From the NCBI GenBank assembly GCA_963769715.1, contig CAVYNE010000025.1:1-64000 (forward strand): a stretch of DNA of 64,000 nucleotides. The letters are read 5' to 3'. Below, in pieces: positions 24,677-33,773 of this stretch. The stretch's first letter is position 1, and every line of letters starts with the position of its first letter. The translations under genes and the position numbers were made by a program. The stretch is from Palsa-504 sp963769715 (GTDB lineage Bacteria; Actinomycetota; Actinomycetes; Streptosporangiales; Streptosporangiaceae). Below the pieces are notes generated by a model. That model did no database searches. It had not been told where the DNA came from and saw nothing but the letters and a program-made list of their open reading frames with translations.

Positions 24677-26196
24677 GAGCTGCGCCGGGGCGGGGTCCGC
24701 CGTCTGGTGCCTGCCGTCTTCGGTGCCGGGCGTGTTTTTGATGCCGAACGGGTGGGCGGCCGCCCTAGCTCCACTATCTCGTCGAAACCGAGCTGCAGGC
24801 ACTTCTCGAGCTGGTCGGCGGCGGTGAACGACGCCGTGTCGTAGCGGAACGTCACCGTGCACATGCCCGCCCGGGAGATGAGGATCGCCATCATGGCCAC
24901 CCGGGGCATGGGCCCCATCCCGTACTGCCGGTCCACCCTCGCCCCGGCCAGGAACGTCTGCTGCGCGTAGCCGGGCACGTTGCTGGCCTGGATGTCCGGC
25001 GGCGTGATCCGCTCGATGACCCCCATCAGCGTCTCGTCGGGGAGCAGGGTCAGGACCGGCGCGAGCCGGCCTATCACGTCGATAGCCGGCTCGCTGCGGC
25101 GCGCGATCACCTGCTCGCGTATCTGCTTCATCCGCTCGGCCGGATCCGATTCGCCGAGCGGCGCGGCGATGGTGACGCCCGCGAACCGGTTGCCCGACGC
25201 CGGGTCGTCGCCGGTGCGCAGGCTGACCGGGATGGCCAGCGGCACGGCCTCGACCGGCACACCGAGCACCTCGTGGTACCGGCCCAGGCCGCCGCACAGC
25301 GCGGCCAGGTAAGCGTCGTTGACCGACCCGCCGACCGCCTTGGCCGCCGCGCGCAGGTCGGTGAGCGGCAGCTCGAGCACGTGGGTGCGGGTCACCAGGC
25401 TCCGGCGGCGCAGCAGCGGCGACGGCTCGGCCGGCGGCGCCCCGAGCATGCGGCGCGCCGAGTCGGCGAAACCCAGTACCTCGGCCACGGTGGGTCCCGG
25501 CCGCGTGAGCAGCCGGGCGGTCGTACCCACGGCCTGGCCCAGCCAATTCCGGTAGGTCGAGAGCGTCGTGGCCGGCAGTTGCCTGAGGCTGTCGCGGAAC
25601 AGGTCCTCACCGCTCAGGTCGCTCGGCACCGGCACCGGCGGCATCGGCCGTGGCTCCGGTTCCCGCTCGGTGTCGTAGATCTGCTCGAACAGGGCGAGCG
25701 CGCCCAGGCCGTCGGTGATCGCGTGGCTGAGCTTGATCAGCAGCGCGGCCCGGTCGCCCTGCCCATTCCCGGGCCCATTCCCGGGCCCATTCCCGGCCAG
25801 GCCCTCGACGTACACCGCCTCCCAGAGGGCGCGCGAGGTGTCCAGCGGCGACTGCAGCGTGACCTCGGCCAGGTCCAGCAGCTGACGCAGCGTGCCGGGG
25901 GCGGGCAGCGCGACCCGGCGCAGGTGGTAGTCCAGGTCGAAGTCGGGATCGACGACCCACCGCGGCGGCGTGGTCGGGACCGGCGGGACCACCACCTTCT
26001 GCCGCATCCTGATGACCACCCGGCTGGCCCGGTCCATCGCCTCGCGCAGCCGTCCCCAGTCAGCCGGCCGGTCAAGGATCTCCAGGTCCAGGAATGCCGA
26101 ACGGGTGGCCGGATGCGCCTCGCCGCGGTGCAACAGGTAGTCCAGCGGGCTGAGCTCGTCGGGCTGCCCGGCGGGCGGTGGCGGGCGGTCGGCCAT
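24673..26196 (-). CDS. Wax ester synthase/diacylglycerol acyltransferase (WS/DGAT)
   Basis: 507 codons from ATG 26196. WS/DGAT features: an N-terminal SPLDYLLHRGE, the active-site region KLSHAITDGLGAL (155-167), SVNDAYLAAL, PVSLRTGDDPASGNRF and the late SNVPGY. The usual HHxxxDG reads SHAITDG, so the first His is Ser while the catalytic second His and Asp-Gly are kept. The enzyme adds the last acyl chain to diacylglycerol, or makes wax esters. A GNGPGNGPGNG insertion near 135-145 comes from a perfect 12-base DNA repeat. It is the first gene of the WS/DGAT-plsC-plsB operon. The C-terminal Arg/Pro/Lys tail is longer than usual. Confidence 0.92.
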   Translation of the reverse strand: MADRPPPPAGQPDELSPLDYLLHRGEAHPATRSAFLDLEILDRPADWGRLREAMDRASRVVIRMRQKVVVPPVPTTPPRWVVDPDFDLDYHLRRVALPAPGTLRQLLDLAEVTLQSPLDTSRALWEAVYVEGLAGNGPGNGPGNGQGDRAALLIKLSHAITDGLGALALFEQIYDTEREPEPRPMPPVPVPSDLSGEDLFRDSLRQLPATTLSTYRNWLGQAVGTTARLLTRPGPTVAEVLGFADSARRMLGAPPAEPSPLLRRRSLVTRTHVLELPLTDLRAAAKAVGGSVNDAYLAALCGGLGRYHEVLGVPVEAVPLAIPVSLRTGDDPASGNRFAGVTIAAPLGESDPAERMKQIREQVIARRSEPAIDVIGRLAPVLTLLPDETLMGVIERITPPDIQASNVPGYAQQTFLAGARVDRQYGMGPMPRVAMMAILISRAGMCTVTFRYDTASFTAADQLEKCLQLGFDEIVELGRPPTRSASKTRPAPKTAGTRRRTPPRRSS

Positions 26197-26275
26197 AATG
26201 CCCCCAGGTGATGCAGCGGTGTGCTTCCTCGTCGGCCATTATCGTCTGAACTAACGCACGAAGCGAGGTGTGAGG

Positions 26276-26755
26276 ATGCGAGAGCAACGGCGCGGCCGGG
26301 TGATCGCGATGACGGCCGGGGAACTGGATGCGTTCCTCGGCCGGGAACGGACCTGCCGGCTGGCGACGCTCGGCCCGGACGGGCCGCACGTCTCGCCGGT
26401 CTGGTTCACCTGGGTCGGCGGCGCCCTGTGGGTCTACTCGCTGACCCGCAGCCAGCGCTGGGCCGACCTGCAGCGCGATCCCCGGGTGTCGGCCGTGATC
26501 GACGGGGGTCACCACTACGCCGAGCTGCATGGCGTCGAAATCGAGGGCGAGGCCGCCGTCGTCGGTCCCGTCCCGCGTACGAGCGAACCAGACCCCCAGG
26601 CCCCCGAGCTCGCCGAACCCGAGCGGCTGATGGCCGAAAAATACTTCGGGGCCGGGAAAATGACGCATGACGGCCGGCACGCCTGGCTGCGCATCACGCC
26701 GGCCAAGATCACCAGCTGGGACTTCCGCAAGCTCGCCACCCTGCCTGCGGGCTGA
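26276..26755 (+). CDS. Pyridoxamine 5'-phosphate oxidase-like (FMN/F420-type) protein
   Basis: About 159 codons from ATG 26276, with GAGG 8 bases upstream; the overlapping GTG 26270 is possible. The split-barrel fold shows as CRLATLGPDGPHVSPVWFTW, ALWVYSLTRSQRWADL, DPRVSAVIDGG and a later KYFG. Proteins of this family bind FMN or F420 and often reduce or protect small molecules; the cofactor cannot be settled here. It is divergent from the WS/DGAT gene and 27 bases from the enoyl-CoA hydratase downstream, so it may share its message. The reading frame is complete. Confidence 0.85.
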   Translation: MREQRRGRVIAMTAGELDAFLGRERTCRLATLGPDGPHVSPVWFTWVGGALWVYSLTRSQRWADLQRDPRVSAVIDGGHHYAELHGVEIEGEAAVVGPVPRTSEPDPQAPELAEPERLMAEKYFGAGKMTHDGRHAWLRITPAKITSWDFRKLATLPAG

Positions 26756-26782
26756 TCTAATAGCCGGGGAGGTGCTGACGGG

Positions 26783-27547
26783 ATGAGCGAGGAAGTACTG
26801 GTCGAGCGCCGCGGCGCGGTGCAGGTCATCATCATCAACCGGCCCGAGGCGCGCAATGCGCTGAACGGGGCGGTCGCGGCCGGGATCCGGGACGCGGCCG
26901 ATGAGCTCGACGCGGACGACGGGCTGCGGGCGGGGGTGCTCAGCGGGGCCGGCGGCACGTTCTCCTCGGGGATGGACCTCAAGGCGTTCCTGCGGGGCGA
27001 GTCACCGGCCTTTCCCGGCCGCGGGCTGTGCGGGATCACCCAGACCCCGCCGCGCAAGCCGCTGATCGGCGCGGCCGAGGGCTGGGCGCTGGCCGGGGGA
27101 TTCGAGCTGCTGCTGGCGTGTGACCTGGTGGTGGCCGGGGCCTCGGCGCGGTTCGGCGTCCCGGAGGTCAAGCGGTCGCTGGTGGCGGGCGCCGGGGGAG
27201 CGCTGCTGCTGGCGCAGCGGGTGCCGCGGGCTCTCGCGCTGGAGTTGCTGCTGACCGGCGACCCGGTCGACGCCCGCCGGGCCGCCGAGATCGGGCTGGT
27301 CAACCGGGTCGTCGAGGAGGGCCAGGCGCTGGCGGCGGCGCTGGAACTGGCGGAAAAGATCGCGGCCAACGGGCCGCTGGCGGTGATGGCGACCAAGGAG
27401 ATCGCGCACCGCGGCGGCGACTGGACGGCCGCGCAGCGGTGGGATGAGGCCGCCCGGCTGATGCAGCCGGTCTTCACCTCCCAGGACGCGCAAGAGGGCG
27501 CCCGGGCGTTCGCCGAGAAGCGCGCTCCGGTGTGGAAGGGAAAATAG
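26783..27547 (+). CDS. Enoyl-CoA hydratase/isomerase (crotonase family)
   Basis: 254 codons from ATG 26783 after GGGGAGGTG. Crotonase motifs: IIINRPEARNALNGAVAAG, the first oxyanion segment SGAGGTFSSGMDLKAF, the second AAEGWALAGGFELLLACDL, and GVPEVKRSLVAGAGGALLL. In catalytic hydratases a Glu occupies the site that here reads RSLVAGAGG, so the exact reaction is uncertain. The C-terminus is KRAPVWKGK. The acyl-CoA dehydrogenase follows with a 2-base gap, so the two act in one fatty-acid or branched-chain oxidation step series. Confidence 0.92.
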   Translation: MSEEVLVERRGAVQVIIINRPEARNALNGAVAAGIRDAADELDADDGLRAGVLSGAGGTFSSGMDLKAFLRGESPAFPGRGLCGITQTPPRKPLIGAAEGWALAGGFELLLACDLVVAGASARFGVPEVKRSLVAGAGGALLLAQRVPRALALELLLTGDPVDARRAAEIGLVNRVVEEGQALAAALELAEKIAANGPLAVMATKEIAHRGGDWTAAQRWDEAARLMQPVFTSQDAQEGARAFAEKRAPVWKGK

Positions 27548-27549
27548 AC

Positions 27550-28707
27550 GTGCACCGGGACCTTTACGAGCCGGATCACGAGGCGTTCCGCGAGGTCGTG
27601 CAGGCGTACGTCAAACGCGAGGTCACGCCGAACTCCCAGCGCTGGGAGCAGGAGCACATCGTCGACCGGCAGGCCTGGCTGGCGGCGGGCAAGCAGGCCA
27701 TCATCGGGCTGCCGATACCGGAGCGGTTCGGCGGGGCCGGGACGGATGACTTCCGCTACCGCTGCGTGCTGATGGAAGAACTCGCCCGGGCGTGCGCGGG
27801 CTCGCTCAGCTCGGGGTTCGGCCTGCAGGACGACATCGCCATCCCCTACCTCGTCGACCTGGGCACGCCGGAGCAGAAGGCCCGCTGGCTGCCGCCGATG
27901 GCGACCGGCGAGTGCATCGGCGCGATCGCGATGACCGAGCCGGGGGCGGGCAGCGATCTGCAGGGCATCCGCACCGCGGCGGTCAGGGACGGTGACGTCT
28001 GGGTGCTGTCCGGCGCCAAGACGTTCATCACCAACGGCATCAACTCCGACCTGGTCATCGTGGTGGCGCGCACGGATCCGGACGCGGGCTCGCGCGGCAT
28101 CAGCCTGCTGGTGGCCGAACGCGGCATGCCCGGCTTCACCCGCGGCCGCAAACTGGACAAGATCGGCCTGCACGCCCAGGACACGGCCGAACTGTTCTTC
28201 GACGACGTCCGGGTACCGGCGGCCAACCTGCTCGGCCGCGAGGGCGGCGGCTTCGTGCACCTGATGGAACGGCTGCCGCGGGAGCGGATGTCGATCGCGA
28301 TGATGGCGCTGGCCTCGGTCCGGGCCGCGCTGGACTGGACGGTCGAGTACACCACCGGTCGCACCGCGTTCGGGCAGCCGCTGGCCGCGTTCCAGAACAC
28401 CGCGTTCGAGCTAGCCACGGCGGTAACAGAAACCGACGTGCTCGAGGCCTACCTGGACAAGGCGGTCCGCGCGCTGAACGCGGGCACGCTGACCGCGGTC
28501 GACGCGGCCAAGGCCAAGCTCTGGGCGACCGAAGTGCAGCACCGCGTGCTGGACCGCTGCCTGCAGCTGTTCGGCGGCTACGGCTACATGGCCGAGTACC
28601 CGATCGCGCGCGCCTACGCCGACGCCCGGGTGCAGACCATCTACGGCGGCACGTCCGAGATCATGAAGACGATCATCGCCCGCGACGTGACCGGCCTGCG
28701 GGCCTGA
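27550..28707 (+). CDS. Acyl-CoA dehydrogenase; its 3' end is the island attachment site
   Basis: 385 codons from GTG 27550 (AAGGGAAA nearby); a GTG at 27532 in the same frame overlaps the preceding gene. Family motifs: AMTEPGAGSDLQGIRTAAV, WVLSGAKTFITNGINSD, LLGREGGGFVHLME, GRTAFGQPLAAFQN, LQLFGGYGYMAEY and IYGGTSEIMKTIIARD. It oxidises acyl-CoA to the 2,3-enoyl-CoA with FAD and passes electrons on to ETF. The last 66 bases (from 28642) are repeated at 54774, where the corresponding residues end DLTGLRA instead of DVTGLRA. The protein stays full length because the incoming copy supplies an equivalent 3' end. Confidence 0.94.
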   Translation: MHRDLYEPDHEAFREVVQAYVKREVTPNSQRWEQEHIVDRQAWLAAGKQAIIGLPIPERFGGAGTDDFRYRCVLMEELARACAGSLSSGFGLQDDIAIPYLVDLGTPEQKARWLPPMATGECIGAIAMTEPGAGSDLQGIRTAAVRDGDVWVLSGAKTFITNGINSDLVIVVARTDPDAGSRGISLLVAERGMPGFTRGRKLDKIGLHAQDTAELFFDDVRVPAANLLGREGGGFVHLMERLPRERMSIAMMALASVRAALDWTVEYTTGRTAFGQPLAAFQNTAFELATAVTETDVLEAYLDKAVRALNAGTLTAVDAAKAKLWATEVQHRVLDRCLQLFGGYGYMAEYPIARAYADARVQTIYGGTSEIMKTIIARDVTGLRA

Positions 28708-28728
28708 GCCTTTACGATCCCGTACATC
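28642..28728. repeat. Left attachment site (attL), 87-bp direct repeat
   Basis: 28642-28728 (TACGGCGGCACGTCC to CCCGTACATC) recurs at 54774-54860, exact offset 26132. Only two positions differ (the GTG of GACGTGACC against CTC). The repeat covers the last 66 bases of the acyl-CoA dehydrogenase gene and 21 bases beyond. Together with the integrase at the far end this marks the left border of an integrated island. Confidence 0.85.
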
Positions 28729-28745
28729 CAGATTCTAACAAGTAC

Positions 28746-29090
28746 ATGCTGATGTTCTGGGTCGATGAGTCCGCTGAGGTGACCGCGGACGACGACGCGG
28801 CGATGATGATCGCCGTCAAGTCGTGGGTGGAACAGATGACTGAGCGCGGGGTCAGGCTGTACGGCGGACCGCTTCGCTCGGCCGGCGAGGCCAAGATCGT
28901 CCATGTCCGTGACGGCGAGCTGCTGGTCTCCGATGGGCCGTTCGCCGAGACGAAGGAGCAGATCGGGGGCTATGACGTCGTAGAGTGCGCCGGACTGGAT
29001 GCGGCCATCGGGGTAGCTGCCGGGCATCCGCTCGCGCGAACCGCCAAGGTCGAGGTAAGACCCTTCTGGGATGCTCCCTGGGACCACTGA
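28746..29090 (+). CDS. YciI-family (DGPF domain) protein
   Basis: 114 codons from ATG 28746. The sequence begins MLMFWVDESAEVTADDDAAM and has the signature DGPFAETKEQIGGYDVVEC followed by GHPLARTAKVEVRPF. DGPF proteins form small ferredoxin-like dimers, often encoded beside ECF sigma factors or oxidoreductases, and their chemistry is unclear. The gene is the first inside the left border of the island, just 17 bases after the repeat, and it seems intact. The upstream ribosome site is not obvious, so the gene could depend on readthrough from the acyl-CoA dehydrogenase promoter. Confidence 0.85.
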   Translation: MLMFWVDESAEVTADDDAAMMIAVKSWVEQMTERGVRLYGGPLRSAGEAKIVHVRDGELLVSDGPFAETKEQIGGYDVVECAGLDAAIGVAAGHPLARTAKVEVRPFWDAPWDH

Positions 29091-29199
29091 CCTGTCCGCC
29101 GGGTTCGCGGCCCGCGCCTGATGTCTATCCCCGGCGCCGGCATTCGTCGTCGTGATGACAGGCGCAAGCGGCGGGTTCGCCGGCGTAACGGAGGTCGGG

Positions 29200-29935
29200 A
29201 TGGATGATCCGCAGATCGTTTCACGAGATGAGTGGCTGGCTGCGCGCCTGCGGCTGCTGGCCAGGGAGAAGGAGTTCACCCGGCAGCGAGACGCGCTGAA
29301 CGCCGCGCGGCGCAGGCTGCCCATGACCGAGACCGGCAAGCAGTACGCGTTCGAGGGCAGGAACGGAAAGGCCAGCCTGCTCGGCCTATTCGTGAGCCGC
29401 GGCCAGTTGCTGATCTGCCACTTCATGTTCGACCCGGACTGGGACGAGGGCTGCCCGTCCTGCTCGTTCCTGGCCGGCAACATCGGCCACCTCGCCCATC
29501 TGCATGCCCGGGACACCACCTTGGCCATGGTCAGCCGCGCGCCGCTGGCCAAGATCGAGCTGTTCCGGCAGCGGATGGGCTGGGCCGTTCCCTGGTACTC
29601 CTCCTTCGGCAGCGACTTCAACTACGACTTTCCACGTCACCCTCGATCCGGCCGTGGCCCCGGTCGAATACAACTACCGGGACATTGCCGCACTCGGACC
29701 GCAGTGGCACGGGTGGACCGGTGAGATGCACGGCATCAGCGCCTTTCTCCGCCGCGGCGACCGCGTTTTCCGCACCTACTCCAGCTACGCCCGCGGCACC
29801 GACCTGGTCGATGGCATCTACAACTGGCTCGATCTCACCGCCCGAGGCCGCCAAGAAGACTGGGAGCAGCCACCCGGGCGCAGCGACAGCCCCTTGATGG
29901 GCTGGCTTCGCCATCACGACAGATACGGCTCATAG
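29200..29935 (+). pseudogene. DUF899 family protein, single-base frameshift
   Basis: The first frame starts at ATG 29200 behind GGAGG and reads DDPQIVSRDEWLAARLRLLA, EKEFTRQRDALNAARRRLP, then the thioredoxin-like core CHFMFDPDWDEGCPSCSFLA and SSFGSDFNYDF. At about 29629-29632 an extra T breaks the frame. The second frame continues FHVTLDPAVAPVEYNY, GEMHGISAFLRRGD and a normal C-terminus ending at 29935. DUF899 proteins are predicted thiol-disulfide proteins with a D-x-x-C-x-x-C motif. A single indel is the only visible damage, so a recent mutation or sequencing error is possible. Confidence 0.85.
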
Positions 29936-30540
29936 CCACCGCTGGATGCTCCCGCCCGGCTGGTCGCAGCCGCTCACATCTGACCGGGAGTTCACGACAG
30001 CTTGGCAGAGAGGGCGGCGGGAAGGCAGCACGCCAGATCACCCCCATAGGCGCGCTCCCAGCAAGTCAGCCCGAGAAGTCGCCAGCCGCTCCGAACAGCG
30101 GTTCCCGTGCGCTGCTCGTGCTCGTTCTGTAAGGGTGCTGTGTGCCGTCCGGCCGGCTATGGGCGGGTCCGGATATGACAGCGCCCCCGGAGCTCGTGCT
30201 CGCGAGGGCGTGCCTTGGCCGGTGCGCAGGTCGCCTCACGGCGAAAGGCGCATCATGGCTCCAGCTGGACGGTATTCCATGAAGGCAGTGGTTAGGCCCG
30301 GGGGACACTAACGCACCGACAGGAGTGGAACGCGAGGCTGGCCCGTGCTATTCCAGCCGCGAGAACCACCAGTGAGATCGCACCAGGCCTGCTCAATACC
30401 GCGGGACCAAGCATATCCTCCGCGCCTCCTTCGCCTGCAGTTGCGGCGTGTCGCGGCAGCGAGGTGGCCAGATCGGTGGCCGGGCAACTCCGCCCGGCGG
30501 CTGCTACCGCTGGGCGGAGCTGATGTCAGCCGGCGTGTTA
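29936..30540. other. Unassigned stretch
   Basis: About 600 bases. Open frames on both strands show Arg/Pro-rich, unrecognisable translations. I see no RNA gene or repeat. Confidence 0.4.
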
Positions 30541-31155
30541 CCGGGCAGCGCCTGCGAGGTAGGCGGCGACGATGTAGGTCGCGTGCCGGTCCAAGCTGCC
30601 GCGGGCCCGGTCATACCGCATGGTGGTTCGCGGTCGCTCGCGATCGTGATCGCGTTCACGGTCCTCGTCACCGGCAACAATCCCTCCCAAGCCCAGCACG
30701 GCTCCCTCGCTGGCCGCCCTCACGGCCAAGCTCGCCATCGGCGTCGGGCTGACGGTGATCGCGATCCGGCAGTACAGGAAGATGGGCAAACCGAAACCGC
30801 CGAAAAACCCCCCAGATGGCAGACGGGCATCGACAACATGACGCCCTGGTACGCCATCGGGCTCGGCCCGCTCACCCAGCCGTGGGCGCTAATCGCCGCG
30901 GGCGTGTCGGTCATCGTCGAGGCGAAGCTCTCGTCCTGGCAGAGTTACCTTGCCCTTACGCTGTTCTGCGTCATCGCCACATCCTCGATCCTGGCCATGG
31001 AGATCTACGCCGGGTTCCGTCCCGAGCCGGCCCAGGCGTTCCTGGCCCGGTTGCGGCACTGGATCGATACCCATACCGACCAGGTCATCATCATCGTGTC
31101 TGGCAATCCTCGGCTTCTGGCTGGTCGGGAACGCATCTACTACCTCGTCACCTAG
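30541..31155 (+). pseudogene. GAP-family (Sap-type) membrane protein relic
   Basis: Across three frames the region recovers SLAALTAKLAIGVG, LTVIAIRQYRKMGKP, then RWQTGIDNMTPWYAIGLG, PLTQPWALIAAGVSVI, YLALTLFCVIATSSI and FLARLRHWIDTHTDQVIII. It ends in LGFWLVGN and IYYLVT. This is the GAP/Sap (SfLAP) family, actinobacterial membrane proteins linked to lipid export. Frameshifts occur near 30815, 31101 and 31128, and the N-terminal membrane segments are not recognisable. The gene cannot give a normal product. Confidence 0.7.
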
Positions 31156-31639
31156 CTGCGGTCTTCCGCCGACGGCATGGACAAGATTCCACTGCGCAGG
31201 ACGTTGCGGGGATGCCTCGCGTTGCTGCTGATGGCGAACGGCGGCGCTTTGCCCGGAGCCTACCGGGCCGCCGCGTAAGGCAGCCATCAGGCGCGGGCGG
31301 CGCGGACGCTGAACTCGACCGCAAGATGCAGGCCAGCTGGAACATCTCGGTCTTGCCGTGCCCGATGTGCTGCTCACCGGCCGAACCCTCGGCCAACTTG
31401 TCGCCTCGCGACGTGACAATGCACCGAACGTTCTTTATAGCCGGTCGTAACCAGCCGAACGGTGCTCGCTCTTGGCGTACCGAACGGCGGATACATGGGC
31501 CGCGATCGGCCGAGGAAGCGCATTGGCGCCCAGCCTGCCGGCCAGGACAATAGATCCGTGATGATCTGCTCAGGTGCCCCTGCTGGGCACGATCTGGCGG
31601 CGGTGGCAGTGCTGACTGACGGCTTCTTGGCGTGAGTCA
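31156..31639. other. Unassigned stretch between the GAP relic and the cyclase relic
   Basis: About 480 bases. A minus frame (31148-31396) begins MAEGSAGEQHIGHGKTEMFQ, which looks faintly protein-like but matches nothing I know. No other feature seen. Confidence 0.4.
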
Positions 31640-33576
31640 TCATCAGGCCGGCGCCGGCGCTTGCCCCGAGCGAGGTTCCGCGAGCGGGGCGCTGGCGGCT
31701 GCGGTCGCGAACCTGCTGGGGCAGCAGGGTGCGCCGGGCTGCTGGGAAGGCGAGGTGGCGTGGAACACCATGCTGCTGTCGCAGTACGTGCTGGCCTGCC
31801 GGATGGCGGGCAGGTTGCCGCTCCCGGAGCGTGATCGCGGCCAGATCCTGCGCCATTACCAGGCGGCACGGTGCCGTGATGGGTCGTAGCCGTTGCACGG
31901 CGAGGCACCGGGGTCGTTGTTCGTGACGGTGCTGGCTTATGTGGCGTTGCGGGTCATGGGCGTGCCCGCGGGCGATCCGGTGATGAGCGCTGCCCGGCGC
32001 TGGCTGCGGGCCCAGCCTGATAGTGTCACTGTCTTGCCGTCCTGGGGACGGATGTGGCTGGCGATGCTGGGGTTGTATGAGTACGAGGGCATCAATCCGC
32101 TGGTCCCGAAGACGGTTTTGCTGCCTGGCTGGGTGCCGGTCCACCCCGACCGGCTGTACGTGCACACCCGGATGATCTACTTCGGCCTGTCATGCCTGTA
32201 TGCGGAGCGGGCCAGGTTCGACCTGGGGCTGGTGACCGGGGAGCTTCGCGGCGAGCTGTTCGTGCGGCCCTCTGCGCTGGTACGCCTGGGCGCGGACCTG
32301 CTTGCGCGGTACGAGCGCCACCCGGTCCGGGTGCTGCGCGCGGCCGCGGTCCGGCGCTGCCTGGCCCGGCTGACGGCAGAGCTGGAGGCATCGGCCGGGC
32401 ATGTCCCCGGTCAGCGCGCTGCTGGGCTGCCTGGCCCAGGCCCTGTACCGGCGCGCCGCGCGAGACCGTCCTGCAGGCGGTCGACCGCCTGGACGCGTGG
32501 CGGTGGGAGGACCAGGACGGCGGCCTTCGCATCGCTGGTGCCCGCTCCTCGTCCTGGGATACTGCCTTTGCCTTGCGCGCGTTGCTGTGCGCGCCCGACA
32601 CGCCGCAGGTCCGTGCCGCGATCGGCCGTGGCTACCGGTGGCTGGCCAGGGTCCAGGCCGCCGAGGAGCTGCCGCAGCGGCTGCGGCAGGGCCGTGACGC
32701 GGTCCTGGGGGGATGGTCGTTTTCAGACGGCACGCACCGGTGGCCGGTCTCAGACTGCACGGCCGAGGCTTTGTCCGCGGTGCTGATGGTGCATCGCCGG
32801 ACCGACCTGCACCCGTGCATCGGCCCGCGCCTGCCTGACGCGCGGCTGTAGCAGGCGGTCGAGTTCATCCTCTCCAGGCAGAACCCCGACCACGGGTTCG
32901 GCACGTACGAGCGCACCCGCGGCCCTGGGTTCCTGGGTTCCTGGAAAAGCTCAACACCACCGAGATGTACGCCGGCTGCATGACCGACTTCTCCCACCCC
33001 GAACCCACCGCATCCTGCGTGGCGGCACTGGCCCGGTTCCGGCACGACTACCCCGGGTGCCAGCCGCGCCGGATCGATCACCGCATCCGCCGCGGCGTCC
33101 GGTATCTGCGCTCCTGCCAGCGCCCTGACGGCAGCTACCTAGGCAGCTGGGGCATCAACTTCACCTATGCCGCCTGCTTCGTCACAGAGGCCCTGCTCAC
33201 CGCCGGCGTCCCGGCCTCCGACCCGGCGATAACAGGCGCAGTCAGCTGGCTGCGCCAGCACCAGAAACCAGATGGTGGCTGGGGCGAGCATTACACCAGC
33301 TGCCTGACCGGACGCTACGCCGAACACCCCGACAGCCAGGCCGCCATGACCGCCTGGGCCCTGCTCGTCCTGCTGCGCACCGCCGGCCCCGGCGACCCCG
33401 ACGCCCGGCGCGCCCTGCGATGCCTGGAGAACCTGCAGCAGCACAGCACCGGCGGCGGGTGGCCCCGCCAGGCGGCAAGCGGCATCTTCTTCCAGACCGC
33501 CGTCTTGGACTACCGCCTGTACAAAGACATCTTCCCCACCTGGGCCCTCGCGGCCGCATCCACAAGGTCTGAGTGA
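31640..33576 (+). pseudogene. Oxidosqualene/squalene cyclase-like relic
   Basis: Pieces in three frames form a triterpene cyclase. The N-terminal part has GCWEGEVAWNTMLLSQYV and LFVTVLAYVALRVMG, then PSWGRMWLAMLGLYEYEG and PLVPKTVLLPGW. The central part has RSSSWDTAFALRALL and the diagnostic VSDCTAEALSAVL. The C-terminal part has TTEMYAGCMTDFSHPEP, a QW-type QRPDGSYLGSWGINFTY, QKPDGGWGEHY, and FFQTAVLDYRLYKDIFPTWAL. DCTAE and GSWGxxFTY are typical of oxidosqualene (lanosterol-type) cyclases; hopene cyclases have DxDDTA. TAG stops at 31887 and 32849 and frameshifts near 32400-32460 and 32935 kill the gene. Such cyclases are uncommon in bacteria. Confidence 0.8.
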
Positions 33577-33773
33577 TCTCATCCCGTGCAGGCAACTATC
33601 AATCCGGCCCCTGATTCCTGCCCGCGCACCACGCAGATCACCCAGATCTGCGCCATCATCGGTCACGGCGCCCCAACGACGGCGGCCGTCCATAACGGCG
33701 GCTCTAGTCGGGTTGATCGAGTTCCTGGATCTCAGTGTCGGTGACTGGTGGCGATGAGCATCGAGGCCGGTTG

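Noticed and set aside
23180..25546. A 788-codon PlsC protein
   Set aside because: The upstream part overlaps the WS/DGAT gene out of frame; the HAD domain starts at ATG 24676, which overlaps the WS/DGAT stop as ATGA.
28642..28728. tRNA gene as the attachment site
   Set aside because: No tRNA fold or CCA end can be seen; the repeat is the 3' end of the acyl-CoA dehydrogenase gene.
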